From the NCBI RefSeq assembly GCF_000702605.1, contig NZ_JNIR01000001.1:1478501-1542500 (forward strand): DNA of 64,000 nt. The letters run 5' to 3'. This DNA is from Exiguobacterium acetylicum DSM 20416. Its GTDB lineage: Bacteria; Bacillota; Bacilli; Exiguobacteriales; Exiguobacteriaceae. This document shows positions 8,045-17,166 of the stretch, piece after piece. The translations under genes and the position numbers were made by a program. The stretch's first letter is position 1. Each line of letters starts with the position of its first letter. Below the pieces are notes generated by a model. That model ran no database searches. It saw only the letters and a program-made list of their open reading frames with translations, and was not told the origin of the DNA.

Positions 8045-9303
8045 CAGCGGCGAAGCTTCTTCCGAAGTTTTTGTAGAATCGGTAACCCAGTCTCAAGCAA
8101 CAGATAGAGCGGACGATTGAGTACATAATCGAACTCACCGATTTTTTCAATCATCCGGCTGCCCCAACCAGATTTAAAGGCGTAGAGTCCCGCGTAATGA
8201 TCATCCGGGTCTGTCGAACCACTGACTCCACCGAAGTCATAGGAGAGCGCACCATGTTCTTTTGCATATTGCATCATCGTCCATTGCATCAAGTGGTTCG
8301 GCATGAACTCCCGGTACTCGTTCGATGAAGCGCCGTATAAGTAATACGAGCGACGACCAGCAAGCGTCAAAAGACCACCAGACAGGATGACACCGTTTGG
8401 ATGTTTAGCAGCAATCGTCATCAGTTCTGTCTTCGACTTCTCTGCTTTTTCGATTTGTGCTGTCGTCTGCTCCAAGCGATTGTTTAAGCTTTTTAGCTTC
8501 TTCTCGGCCGTCTCTTTCTCGAGTTGACGATGAATTTTCGAGAGTTCCTTGTCAGCTTGAAGTAATAAGGCTTCTGTATTCTCAAGCGCACGAACGACAT
8601 CGAGTTTCGTCAAAAACAAGACTGCATCACCTTTTGGGTGAAGATGATCGTACAGATTTTCGAAATAATCCAGACCGCGGATTGAAAAACCATCCCGTTC
8701 GCCCGTCTCGACCATCAGCTTCGCGAATGTCTTTAGCCCTTCACGATCTGCTTGTTCGCATACGATCCCTTTGCGTTCAGCAAGGCGGACGTTGTAGCGG
8801 AACTTCGAATGGAAACCGTCGAAGATCTCTTTTTCTGTCCCTACAAGACTCGTCTCCATCGTAAAGCGTGGCTGCGCGTAGTCAAAACCGCCACCGAAGC
8901 CATTATGTTTGAAGCCAAGTCCTTGCATCTCCTGCAACAGACCAGGATATTCTTCCCGCTCGACGTTTGGATCAAATTTAATCGCAATTGCCTTCTGTTG
9001 TTTTGCGACACGAATCGCTTCGTCACGAAGGGCGCGAAGTGCGTCCGTATCTGTATAATCGACGACGAAACCGCGCGGTGCATAACAAAGCGTGAACGGT
9101 AGCTTCGGTACTTTCTTGAACAAAAGAAGACCAACTCCGGCAATCTCACCGGAAGCCGTTCCGACCGCGATACGTTCATGTGTCCATCCTGTCGCGCTTT
9201 TGACTTCTCCCCATGCTGGAAGCTGGAGTAAGTCGCCTTTGGGATGTGTTTTTACGAATGTTTCAAATTGATCTATGGTTACAACGATTGGTTGATAAGT
9301 CAC
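8044..9303 (-). CDS. FemABX-family aminoacyl-tRNA-dependent peptidyltransferase
   Basis: A 419-residue protein with the Fem arrangement: two GNAT-like halves and an inserted antiparallel coiled coil (about residues 236-298, rich in A, L, E and K). The conserved C-terminal stretch DFGGVSGS...GLYAFKSGWG is present. The family uses aminoacyl-tRNA to add interpeptide-bridge amino acids to the lysine side chain of lipid-linked peptidoglycan precursors in the cytoplasm. The start is a GTG that overlaps the murE stop (GTGA), so the two are coupled. Coupling to a murE with a Lys-type motif suggests it adds the first bridge residue; Exiguobacterium walls are reported as Lys-Gly, which would make glycine the likely residue, but that is inference. 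Confidence 0.85.
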   Translation of the reverse strand: MTYQPIVVTIDQFETFVKTHPKGDLLQLPAWGEVKSATGWTHERIAVGTASGEIAGVGLLLFKKVPKLPFTLCYAPRGFVVDYTDTDALRALRDEAIRVAKQQKAIAIKFDPNVEREEYPGLLQEMQGLGFKHNGFGGGFDYAQPRFTMETSLVGTEKEIFDGFHSKFRYNVRLAERKGIVCEQADREGLKTFAKLMVETGERDGFSIRGLDYFENLYDHLHPKGDAVLFLTKLDVVRALENTEALLLQADKELSKIHRQLEKETAEKKLKSLNNRLEQTTAQIEKAEKSKTELMTIAAKHPNGVILSGGLLTLAGRRSYYLYGASSNEYREFMPNHLMQWTMMQYAKEHGALSYDFGGVSGSTDPDDHYAGLYAFKSGWGSRMIEKIGEFDYVLNRPLYLLLETGLPILQKLRKKLRR

Positions 9304-10763
9304 TTCTGTTCCTCCATTTGCCGTATCATCTCTTTGACGATGATCTCCTCATCGAGCGGGAATTTCTCATCCCCAATGATTTGATATTTTTCATGGCCCT
9401 TACCGGCTAAGATGACGATATTATCTGGTCGTGCGAGACGTGCTGCGTAACGTACGGCCTCTTCCCGATCACCGATTTCAACGAACTGATCGTGTGTCAT
9501 CCCTTTGGCGATGCCGGATGTGATTGAATCATACGCTTCATATCGTGGATCATCCGTCGTGATGACGACGGTTCCTGCGTACGTCGAAGCGAGTTCACCC
9601 ATCTTCGGTCGTTTCGTAACATCGCGGTTTCCACCTGTCCCGATTAGGAAGACGATCTTTTCCTTCGGTACGTCAACGAGTGCTTTCAGACACTGTTCGA
9701 TACCGTCAGGCGTATGCGCATAGTCGACATAGACGTTATATCCTTCAATCGGCAAGCGTTGCATCCGACCTTTTGCCGGACGGATTGCTGAAATCGCGCC
9801 TGCGATCGTCGCTAGCTCATATCCGCAAGATAAGAGGATCCCTGTCGCAAGCAACAGATTGTAGACGTTGAAGCGACCGATGAAATTCGCCGTGACATCG
9901 ACTTGTTTTTCCTTGTACAGCATCGTGAACGTCGTTTGTTGAAGCGACTGTTCAATCGCCGTTGCTCGGAGGTCAGCTGCGTTGTCGATGCCGTATGTCA
10001 TGACACGAGCACCTGTCATCATCTCATACAGCTCACTCGTCGGATCATCCGCATTCAAGATTGCAACTTTCTCTGTCGACAGCCGTTGACCGAGTTGTGC
10101 GAACAACAATCCTTTGGCACGCGCATAGTTTTCAAATGTTTTGTGGAAATCAAGGTGATCATGCGTCAGATTTGTGAATCCCGCAACGTCGTAATCGACA
10201 CCCGTTACCCGACCAAGCTCTAATCCATGTGAAGAAACTTCCATGATGACATCTTGGACATCTTCTTCATGCATCTGATGCAGAAATGCTTGTAACTCGG
10301 AGCTTTGTGGTGTCGTATTGCGACTTGGCACGACGCGGTCACCAATCTTGACTTCAACCGTACCGATGATACCCGTCTTCCGACCAAGGTGCGCTAATAT
10401 ATCACGGACGATCGTCGTCGTCGTCGTTTTCCCATTCGTTCCCGTAATACCAATCATCCGCATCTTTTCAGAAGGATAATCATAGAATTTGCCAGCCAAC
10501 TCGGCAATGGCACGTGATGTACTACGAACAAGAATGACAGGAATCGACACGTCGACCGGTTGTTCCGCGACGATTGCGACCGCTCCTTGTGCTTCCGCCT
10601 GTTTAGCATAGTCGTGTCCATCAACAGTATATCCTTTGATGGCGACGAACAATGTTCCCGGTTTAACATCCCGTGAATCGGTCGTGATGGACGTAACGTC
10701 CACCTCTACCATTCGTTCGATTTTTTGCGTCTGTATGACTTGAATCAATTCAGCTAAATTCAA
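9300..10763 (-). CDS. murE: UDP-MurNAc-tripeptide synthetase MurE
   Basis: A 487-residue cytoplasmic Mur ligase that adds the third amino acid to UDP-MurNAc-L-Ala-D-Glu. Three Mur domains are visible: ATP motif GTNGKTT at 108-114, a central catalytic region with HDHLDFH near 201-207, and a C-terminal domain with DDPR at 404-407. DAP-adding enzymes usually have DNPR at this place; an acidic residue instead of Asn points to lysine. The start is a TTG at 10763 with AAGGA before it. It lies away from a mur/fts cluster and is fused by overlap to the FemABX gene downstream. No terminator separates it from mlpA upstream. Confidence 0.93.
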   Translation of the reverse strand: MNLAELIQVIQTQKIERMVEVDVTSITTDSRDVKPGTLFVAIKGYTVDGHDYAKQAEAQGAVAIVAEQPVDVSIPVILVRSTSRAIAELAGKFYDYPSEKMRMIGITGTNGKTTTTTIVRDILAHLGRKTGIIGTVEVKIGDRVVPSRNTTPQSSELQAFLHQMHEEDVQDVIMEVSSHGLELGRVTGVDYDVAGFTNLTHDHLDFHKTFENYARAKGLLFAQLGQRLSTEKVAILNADDPTSELYEMMTGARVMTYGIDNAADLRATAIEQSLQQTTFTMLYKEKQVDVTANFIGRFNVYNLLLATGILLSCGYELATIAGAISAIRPAKGRMQRLPIEGYNVYVDYAHTPDGIEQCLKALVDVPKEKIVFLIGTGGNRDVTKRPKMGELASTYAGTVVITTDDPRYEAYDSITSGIAKGMTHDQFVEIGDREEAVRYAARLARPDNIVILAGKGHEKYQIIGDEKFPLDEEIIVKEMIRQMEEQK

Positions 10764-10822
10764 CGGTATTCCTTCTTTCTCGACATCGTCATTTCATATG
10801 TTTCATCTATTCCGTTCTGCTA

Positions 10823-12055
10823 TCATGCTTCCTCTTCTTCGTCTGCCGGAAGAATATAGGCCTTTGCCGGTTCCTCCGAAAAGATATGCTCAATCAGCCC
10901 TTCGATGTCCGATGGACGAATCCGTTCGACATCCGCTAACACTTCTTCAAGTGATGGGTGACGATGCAGATACAACTCATTTCGGGCGTTTCGATTCATG
11001 TGACTCGATGTGCCTTCGTTCCCTAGAATCAGAGAACCTTTCAGCTGTTCAATCCCATCTTCGAGTTCCTTCGTCGATAATCCATCCCGCTTCAAGCGAT
11101 CGATTTCAGCAGCGAGGACCTGTTCGACCTCTTCGACTGATTCCGGAGACGTGCCGACATAGATCGTGAACGTTCCATGATCGTCAAACGTCGTGTAATA
11201 GGAAAAGACTGAATAGGCAAGACCGCGTTCCTCTCGGATGGATTGGAACAAGCGACTCGACATCGTCGCACCGAATGCATTATTGAGTAAGGCGAGGGCA
11301 GGCAAACGTGGATCAGCAGAAGGAATCGCACGGAAATTATAACAAATATGAGCCTGCTCCGTATCCTTTTCCTTACGAATCACACCATTTTGTAACCTTG
11401 GCTCTGTCGTCTCGCGTGTCTTCGATCGTGATTCGAGGATTGACATCCGCTCTTGAATCTGCGCAATCAACTCGTCTGAGACGTTTCCGGCAACGGAAAT
11501 GACGATTTGATCCGGAGCATACGCTTCTTCGAGATATCGTCCGATCATCGTTCGATCAATCCGAAGCACACTCTCTTCCGTTCCAAGAATCGGTCGAGCC
11601 ATGACATCCTCTCCGTAAGCCGCAACAGCTAATAACTCATGGACGAGATCATCCGGTGTGTCATCGTACATCTTGATTTCTTCAATGACGACCTTTTTCT
11701 CTTTTTCCAGTTCATCCGCGTCAAACGTCGATTCGAGGAACATGTCCGCCAATACGTGAAAGGCTTCTCCTGCATGTTCATCTAGTGTCTTGACGTAATA
11801 ACACGTTTGATCCTTACTCGTGAACGCATTAATATTTCCACCAAGTCGGTCAAAGTAAACCGCAATCTCTTTTGCCGTATGGCGTTTTGTTCCTTTAAAC
11901 ATCATATGCTCGATGAGATGACTGATCCCATGCTCCTCGATCTGTTCCGTCCGGCTTCCTGCTTGAATGAAGATTCCGGTCGCGACGCTGCGTGCTTCCG
12001 GCATTCGTTCAACGATCAGTCGAACTCCGTTTTCTAATTGTATCCGTTCGATCAT
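10823..12055 (-). CDS. mlpA: M16-family zinc protease, MlpA (YmxG)-like
   Basis: A 410-residue processing-peptidase-like enzyme. The inverted zinc motif HLIEH is at about residues 42-46, with the downstream conserved glutamate region (EEIKMYDDTPDDLVHE). Both M16 half-domains are present. The start is the ATG at 12055 preceded by GGAGGAATTACT; 25 extra codons further upstream lie inside the pnp terminator. The gene follows pnp as in B. subtilis, where MlpA affects extracellular protease levels; its natural substrate is unknown. The murE gene follows about 60 bases later without a terminator, so mlpA may lead the wall-gene operon. Confidence 0.85.
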   Translation of the reverse strand: MIERIQLENGVRLIVERMPEARSVATGIFIQAGSRTEQIEEHGISHLIEHMMFKGTKRHTAKEIAVYFDRLGGNINAFTSKDQTCYYVKTLDEHAGEAFHVLADMFLESTFDADELEKEKKVVIEEIKMYDDTPDDLVHELLAVAAYGEDVMARPILGTEESVLRIDRTMIGRYLEEAYAPDQIVISVAGNVSDELIAQIQERMSILESRSKTRETTEPRLQNGVIRKEKDTEQAHICYNFRAIPSADPRLPALALLNNAFGATMSSRLFQSIREERGLAYSVFSYYTTFDDHGTFTIYVGTSPESVEEVEQVLAAEIDRLKRDGLSTKELEDGIEQLKGSLILGNEGTSSHMNRNARNELYLHRHPSLEEVLADVERIRPSDIEGLIEHIFSEEPAKAYILPADEEEEA

Positions 12056-12080
12056 AGTAATTCCTCCAAATATAGGAAAC

Positions 12081-12120
12081 AAGGTGGCTCTCGTTGCATT
12101 CTCTGCATCGTCGAGCCACC
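12081..12120 (-). terminator. Intrinsic terminator after pnp
   Basis: GGTGGCTC pairs with GAGCCACC across a 22-base loop that can pair further inside, followed by TTGTTTCC. It ends about 15 bases before the mlpA ribosome binding site, so mlpA has no room for its own promoter. Confidence 0.8.
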
Positions 12121-12129
12121 TTGGATTCA

Positions 12130-14349
12130 TTAGTTACGACGTGGTGGACGTTGTCCGTCACGTGGTGGGCGTGAACCCTGATCCCGGCGTGGCGGGCGGT
12201 TCTCACGCTCTGTCTTTTTCTTTTCTTCATACGCTGCACGATCTTCTTCGCTTAAGCCTTCGACGAGCAGGACTTTGTGCGAAGCGTTGACGCGTCCCTT
12301 GTCATCGATTTCTGTGACACGGACTTTTAGCTTATCTCCAAGTTTGACGACATCTTCCGTTTGACCAACACGGTTAAGTGCGAGTTCCGAAATGTGGACG
12401 AGTGCGTCTTTTCCTTTGAACAATTCGACGAATGCACCGAATTTCTCAACACGACGAACTGTTCCATCGAACTCTTCTCCGACGACGACTTCACGGACGA
12501 TATCTTCGACCAATTGACGGGCACGATCGATGCCAGCTTGATCCGTCGATGCGATGAAGACGGTTCCGTCTTGATCGATATCGATCTTGACGCCTGTCTC
12601 ATCGATGATACCGTTGATGACTTTACCACCAGGTCCGATAACATCACGGATTTTATCTGGATTGATTTTGAGTGTGACGATTTTTGGCGCGTATTGTGAC
12701 AATTCGACACGTGGTTCAGCGATGACCGTTTGCATATGCTCAAGAATGTGCAGACGACCAAGACGTGCTTGTTCGAGTGCTTCTTCGAGGATTTGACGCG
12801 TGATCCCGCCAATTTTCATATCCATTTGCAGAGCTGTGACACCTTCGTGAGTTCCAGCGACTTTGAAGTCCATATCTCCGAGATGATCTTCCATCCCTTG
12901 GATATCTGTCAAGATCGAGTAATTGTCGCCTTCCATGATCAAGCCCATCGCAATACCAGCGACAGGTGCTTTGAGTGGAACACCAGCATCCATCATGGCA
13001 AGGATCGAACCACAGATTGAAGCCTGTGATGAAGAACCGTTCGACTCAAGGACTTCCGACACGAGACGAATCGTGTACGGGAAATCGACTTCATTCGGAA
13101 GAACTGGCAAGAGTGCGCGTTCTCCAAGTGCCCCGTGACCGATTTCACGACGACCTGGTGCACGCATCGGACGTGCTTCTCCGACTGAGAATGGCGGGAA
13201 GTTATAGTGGTGCATGAAACGTTTCTCTTCCTTCAGACCAAGACCATCGATGATTTGAGCGTCACCCGCAACACCGAGTGTCGCAACAGACAAGACTTGC
13301 GTCTGACCGCGAGTGAACAAACCTGAACCGTGTGCACGTGGTAAGAGACCGACTTCTGAATCGAGTGGACGGATCTCAGCAAGACCACGACCATCTGGAC
13401 GGACTTTGTCTTCCGTGATGAGACGACGGACTTCGTCTTTGACGAACTTGTTGAGAACGCCTGATACTTCTGCCAGTTGCTCTGCTGTGACTGACTCGTC
13501 AGCTGCATACAACTCGATGTATTTTGCGATGACTTCGTTGATGGCAACGTCACGTGCTTGTTTTTCTTCGACTTGAACTGCTTGTGTGACTTCTGCCAAT
13601 GCTTCTGTTTTCAGGCGATTGACGATTGTCTCATCGAAGCTTGATACCGTGTAGTCGAACTTCTCTTTACCGACTTGTGCGACGATTTCTTCTTGGAACG
13701 CGATCATTTCCTTGATGACATCGTGTCCGAGCAAGATCGCTTCAAGCATTGCTTGTTCCGATACTTCCTTCGCACCTGCTTCAACCATGTTGACGGCATG
13801 TTTCGTTCCGGCAACTTGAAGGTCGATGTCGCTAACTTCCATTTGCGCTGAAGTCGGGTTCACGACGAACTCTCCGTCGACGCGACCGATTGTCACGCCT
13901 GCGATTGGACCGTCGAAGGGAATATCCGAGATCGAAAGCGCAATCGAAGCTCCGATCATCGCAGCGACTTCTGGTGAATTGTCAGCATCTGACGAAAGAA
14001 CCGTCGTCGCGACTTGAACGTCGTGACGGAAACCGTCCGGGAATAGTGGACGGATCGGACGGTCGATCAGACGCGAAGTCAAGATCGCGCTCTCTCCAGG
14101 GCGTCCTTCACGTTTGAGGAATCCACCTGGGATTTTCCCTGCCGCATATAATTTTTCTTCATAGTTCACTGTTAATGGGAAGAAATCTAAGTCCTTCGGT
14201 TGTTTTGATGCAACGACCGTAGCAAGAACGGCTGTATCGCCGTAACGAATCAATGCTGCTCCGTTCGCTTGTTTTGCTAATTGACCGATTTCAATCGTTA
14301 ATGGACGTCCACCGAGTTCGGTCGAAAACGTCTGTTTTGTTTGTGACAT
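12130..14349 (-). CDS. pnp: Polynucleotide phosphorylase
   Basis: A 739-residue 3'-to-5' phosphorolytic exoribonuclease, trimeric in known structures. Two RNase PH domains flank an alpha-helical linker; the second contains the signature [18 protein letters not shown] domain ([16 protein letters not shown]) and an S1 domain ([14 protein letters not shown]) follow. The C-terminal tail is an Arg/Pro-rich stretch of about 25 residues, likely disordered. The start is the ATG at 14349 behind GAGGAGATTTGTGC; 12 upstream codons lack a ribosome site. As usual it follows rpsO, but here a terminator and a candidate promoter lie between them. Confidence 0.97.
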   Translation of the reverse strand: MSQTKQTFSTELGGRPLTIEIGQLAKQANGAALIRYGDTAVLATVVASKQPKDLDFFPLTVNYEEKLYAAGKIPGGFLKREGRPGESAILTSRLIDRPIRPLFPDGFRHDVQVATTVLSSDADNSPEVAAMIGASIALSISDIPFDGPIAGVTIGRVDGEFVVNPTSAQMEVSDIDLQVAGTKHAVNMVEAGAKEVSEQAMLEAILLGHDVIKEMIAFQEEIVAQVGKEKFDYTVSSFDETIVNRLKTEALAEVTQAVQVEEKQARDVAINEVIAKYIELYAADESVTAEQLAEVSGVLNKFVKDEVRRLITEDKVRPDGRGLAEIRPLDSEVGLLPRAHGSGLFTRGQTQVLSVATLGVAGDAQIIDGLGLKEEKRFMHHYNFPPFSVGEARPMRAPGRREIGHGALGERALLPVLPNEVDFPYTIRLVSEVLESNGSSSQASICGSILAMMDAGVPLKAPVAGIAMGLIMEGDNYSILTDIQGMEDHLGDMDFKVAGTHEGVTALQMDMKIGGITRQILEEALEQARLGRLHILEHMQTVIAEPRVELSQYAPKIVTLKINPDKIRDVIGPGGKVINGIIDETGVKIDIDQDGTVFIASTDQAGIDRARQLVEDIVREVVVGEEFDGTVRRVEKFGAFVELFKGKDALVHISELALNRVGQTEDVVKLGDKLKVRVTEIDDKGRVNASHKVLLVEGLSEEDRAAYEEKKKTERENRPPRRDQGSRPPRDGQRPPRRN

Positions 14350-14394
14350 GCACAAATCTCCTCTCACTGCTATCCGTTTTTTCATTCAAATCTA

Positions 14395-14423
14395 ATTATG
14401 TAGGTTCTTGCGCAAAAAGTCCA
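14395..14423 (-). promoter_or_regulatory. Candidate promoter of pnp
   Basis: A -35 box TGGACT (14418-14423) and -10 box CATAAT (14395-14400), 17 bases apart, right after the rpsO terminator. Boxes are moderate matches, but spacing and place fit. Confidence 0.5.
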
Positions 14424-14431
14424 TGAATCGG

Positions 14432-14461
14432 CAAAAAAAGAAACAGGAGACGATGCTCCTG
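14432..14461 (-). terminator. Intrinsic terminator after rpsO
   Basis: CAGGAG and CTCCTG form a stem around a 6-base loop, followed on the minus strand by TTTCTTTTTTTG, 26 bases past the rpsO stop. Confidence 0.88.
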
Positions 14462-14486
14462 CTTCCCTACCTCGTTCTCGTCGGGA

Positions 14487-14756
14487 TTAGCGACGGAGAC
14501 CAAGACGCTCGATCAACGAACGGTAACGTGCAACATCCTTGTTACGAAGGTATGTGAGCAAGTTACGGCGACGACCGACCATTTTCAAGAGACCACGACG
14601 TGAGTGGTGATCCTTTTTGTGTGTACGTAAGTGATCGTTCAAAGTTGTGATCTGTTCAGTTAAAACAGCAACTTGTACTTCCGGCGAACCAGTATCGCCT
14701 TGTTTCGTAGCATATGCTTCGATGATTTCGTTTTTACGTTCTTTTGTGAGTGCCAT
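14487..14756 (-). CDS. rpsO: 30S ribosomal protein S15
   Basis: An 89-residue S15 with the expected helix-rich sequence ([20 protein letters not shown]) that binds the central domain of 16S rRNA. The ATG at 14756 gives [11 protein letters not shown], the family's usual start and length, with GGAGG ten bases before it; an in-frame GTG two codons earlier is less likely. It has a strong promoter, a structured leader of about 90 bases and its own terminator, consistent with autoregulation as known for rpsO in several bacteria. Confidence 0.97.
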   Translation of the reverse strand: MALTKERKNEIIEAYATKQGDTGSPEVQVAVLTEQITTLNDHLRTHKKDHHSRRGLLKMVGRRRNLLTYLRNKDVARYRSLIERLGLRR

Positions 14757-14848
14757 TGTCACTCCACCTCCATCTTATAAATGACCGTATTCCCGAGCAT
14801 CGGATGGTGAGACCAGATGCCAAGTGAATCGGCTGTACGTGATCGTAC
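14757..14848 (-). promoter_or_regulatory. rpsO leader, candidate S15 autoregulatory element
   Basis: The leader can form a short hairpin GTACG-ATCA-CGTAC and a second pairing GGCATC with GATGC(TC) that closes a region with GGTCTCACC, before the ribosome site. S15 represses its own mRNA through leader structures in Geobacillus and E. coli. Whether this leader makes the needed junction or pseudoknot was judged by eye only. Confidence 0.35.
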
Positions 14849-14854
14849 TGACCT

Positions 14855-14883
14855 ATCATAACGAACCCTGTCCGTACTGTCAA
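14855..14883 (-). promoter_or_regulatory. Sigma-A promoter of rpsO
   Basis: A perfect -35 box TTGACA (14878-14883) and -10 box TATGAT (14855-14860), 17 bases apart. The -35 overlaps the last codons of ribF, so rpsO is transcribed independently of truB-ribF. Confidence 0.88.
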
Positions 14884-15809
14884 ACGCTTAATCGTGTATT
14901 TGCCTCTTCACGGTCCCGTGCCAATTGTTCTTTCAATTGATCGATACCATTGAAGGCTTTTTCATCGCGTAAGTAAGCGATCCATTCAAGCGTCAATTCT
15001 TGACCATAAAGATCCTCATCAAAGTCAAGAAGATGTGTCTCAATACTGACGTCTCCCGTCTCATAAAACGTCGGGCGTCTGCCGACGTTCGTCATCGCTT
15101 TGAATCGACGACCGTCCGCTAAGCGAACGAATGTCGCATACACACCAAGTTTCGGTATGACGTAGGCGAATTCTGGGCGCATGTTGGCTGTCGGGAAGCC
15201 AATTTGTCGACCGCGTGCGTCACCATGAATGATTGTACCTTTGATTTGGTAGGGTTCACCAAGCAAACGTGCAGCCGGTTCGACTTCTCCTGCAGCAAGT
15301 AAACGACGAATCCGGGTTGAGCTGATTTTTTCTGCTTCTTCTTGGAACTCTGCTACAACGGTGTGTGTGAACGTGCCCCGACTATGAAAATCAAGCGTCG
15401 TCATTTTGCCAGCTCCGAAGCGACCGTAGGAATAATCAAATCCAGCGACGACATGCTCTGCTCCAGACGCAATCAGATATTCATCGACGAAAGCTTGCGG
15501 TGACAATTCCGAGAAAGGAATCGTGAACTCAATTACATAAACACGATCGACACCAAGGCGTTCGATTTTCTCTAATTTACGTTCAAGCGGCGTGATGTAG
15601 CGGACCGGTTCATCCCCTTTACCAAGTACTTGTTTCGGATGTGGATCAAAGGTCATGACAGCCAAAGGCAGGCGACGAGCCTCCGCTTCTTTCCGTGCTG
15701 CTGCGATGACTTGCTGATGTCCGAGATGTACACCGTCAAAAAAGCCAAGTGCGATGACAGCAGGGGCTTTTTGAGGCTGTTCCGGATATGTCAAATGTAT
15801 GATGTCCAT
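14880..15809 (-). CDS. ribF: Bifunctional riboflavin kinase / FAD synthetase
   Basis: A 309-residue enzyme converting riboflavin to FMN and FMN to FAD. The N-terminal adenylyltransferase domain shows GFFDGVHLGHQ near residue 22, and SSTRIR in the middle. The C-terminal kinase domain has GRQIGFPTANM at about 200-210 and the conserved IETHLLDFD stretch. It lies 16 bases after truB, as in Bacillus, and the two probably share a transcript. The downstream rpsO promoter overlaps its 3' end. Confidence 0.95.
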   Translation of the reverse strand: MDIIHLTYPEQPQKAPAVIALGFFDGVHLGHQQVIAAARKEAEARRLPLAVMTFDPHPKQVLGKGDEPVRYITPLERKLEKIERLGVDRVYVIEFTIPFSELSPQAFVDEYLIASGAEHVVAGFDYSYGRFGAGKMTTLDFHSRGTFTHTVVAEFQEEAEKISSTRIRRLLAAGEVEPAARLLGEPYQIKGTIIHGDARGRQIGFPTANMRPEFAYVIPKLGVYATFVRLADGRRFKAMTNVGRRPTFYETGDVSIETHLLDFDEDLYGQELTLEWIAYLRDEKAFNGIDQLKEQLARDREEANTRLSV

Positions 15810-15825
15810 GATGCTCTCTCCGATC

Positions 15826-16734
15826 TTAATCGATTTGTAGCATGACCTCGACGCGTGCTACCTGTTCTTCTGGAAGACGTCGATATAGTGCTAAAGGTAC
15901 GTCCTCTTCATTATAGACAGTAAACAGCTCGAATTCGACTGGAATGCTTGTCAGCTTTGCTCCGTTCAAGACACGCTGCGCTGTTGCTGCATCGACCGTC
16001 AATCGTGGCCATTTTTGGATGACGTGTTCGATCGGTAGGACGTGTTGCATCCGTTCTTCGACTGTCTCGTATGATTCGAGCGTCTCGAGTGTGACGGTGT
16101 CCGTCTCAGCAATCGCACCAGAACCTGTCCGACGTAAGTCGCTCATGTGTGCGGCATAACCGAGGCGTTCTCCGATTTCGACTGCTAGCGTCCGGATATA
16201 CGTCCCTTTTCCACAGGCGATATCGAGGCGGAAGCGACAAAGACCATCTTCGAACACAAGGTCCGATGTCCGTTCCAATCGATCGATACGGACGATCCGT
16301 GTCGGTCGCTCGACTTCAATGCCTTTTCGTGCATATTCGTATAGTTTCCTCCCGTTCACTTTGACTGCTGAATAATACGGTGGCGTCTGCTCGATCTCCC
16401 CTGTCAATGCGCTCAGAATATCAGCGATTACCTCTTCAGTAATACTTCCGGGCTCGACCGGTGTTTCACGAACCGTCTCCCCGTGTGCATCTTCCGTCGT
16501 CGTTGCGAAGCCGATCGTCACTTCCGCCGCGTAACGTTTTCCTTCATCCGTGATGAACCGGGCAAGCTTCGTCGCTCGACCGAGACAGATCGGTAAGACA
16601 CCTGTTACTTCCGGGTCAAGTGTCCCTGTATGTCCGACTTTTTTCGTCTGAAACAAGCGACGTAGACGAAAGACACAGTCATGACTGGTCATTCCGGCTG
16701 GTTTATCTAGTGGTAATACTCCGATGGGTTCCAC
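15826..16734 (-). CDS. truB: tRNA pseudouridine-55 synthase
   Basis: A 302-residue enzyme that makes the T-loop pseudouridine at tRNA position 55. Catalytic motif HTGTLDPEVTGVLP (active-site Asp about residue 40) and the KGTYIRTLA stretch are present, with a C-terminal PUA-like part. The start is the GTG at 16734 after AAGGAGGACATCAC, giving MEPIGVLPLDKP as in relatives; the reading extending upstream lies in the rbfA terminator. That terminator's T tract ends right at the ribosome site, so truB-ribF depend on readthrough or a promoter inside rbfA. Confidence 0.95.
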   Translation of the reverse strand: MEPIGVLPLDKPAGMTSHDCVFRLRRLFQTKKVGHTGTLDPEVTGVLPICLGRATKLARFITDEGKRYAAEVTIGFATTTEDAHGETVRETPVEPGSITEEVIADILSALTGEIEQTPPYYSAVKVNGRKLYEYARKGIEVERPTRIVRIDRLERTSDLVFEDGLCRFRLDIACGKGTYIRTLAVEIGERLGYAAHMSDLRRTGSGAIAETDTVTLETLESYETVEERMQHVLPIEHVIQKWPRLTVDAATAQRVLNGAKLTSIPVEFELFTVYNEEDVPLALYRRLPEEQVARVEVMLQID

Positions 16735-16748
16735 GTGATGTCCTCCTT

Positions 16749-16780
16749 GAAAAAAAGGCAACCACACGCGTGGTTGCCTT
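16749..16780 (-). terminator. Strong intrinsic terminator between rbfA and truB
   Basis: An 11-base-pair perfect stem (AAGGCAACCAC with GTGGTTGCCTT), a 4-base loop and seven T on the minus strand, starting just after the rbfA stop. It ends two bases before the truB Shine-Dalgarno sequence. Confidence 0.93.
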
Positions 16781-16785
16781 AGGTG

Positions 16786-17127
16786 TTAATCTTTGTTCAA
16801 ATTCCGAAGCAACTCATCAATGCGTGATCCGTATTCGACAGAAGAATCGACCTCGAACAACAGTTCAGGTGTTTTCCGTAGACGAATCCGCGATCCGATT
16901 TCCTTACGCATGAAGCCTTTTGATTTTTCAAGACCGATGCGCGCATCCTCACGTGCTTTTTCGTCACCGAGGACCGAATAGAAGATCGTCGCTTGTTGCA
17001 AGTCTCCTGTCACTTCGACACCTGTGACGGTAATCGGCTTGACGCGTGGATCCTTGACATCTTTGATGAGCAGTTGCGTAATTTCCTTACGCACCTGTTC
17101 GGCGACACGATTCGAGCGTAAACTCAT
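16786..17127 (-). CDS. rbfA: Ribosome-binding factor A
   Basis: A 113-residue KH-fold factor for late 30S maturation and cold adaptation. The family's features are visible: MSLRSNRVAEQVRKEI at the start, DPRV followed by VTGVEVTGDL, and a basic end. It is the last gene of the nusA operon before a strong terminator, following infB by about 40 bases. Confidence 0.95.
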   Translation of the reverse strand: MSLRSNRVAEQVRKEITQLLIKDVKDPRVKPITVTGVEVTGDLQQATIFYSVLGDEKAREDARIGLEKSKGFMRKEIGSRIRLRKTPELLFEVDSSVEYGSRIDELLRNLNKD

Positions 17128-17166
17128 GTTTGTTCCCTCCAGTTCGGAAGAATGGATTCCGTTCTG

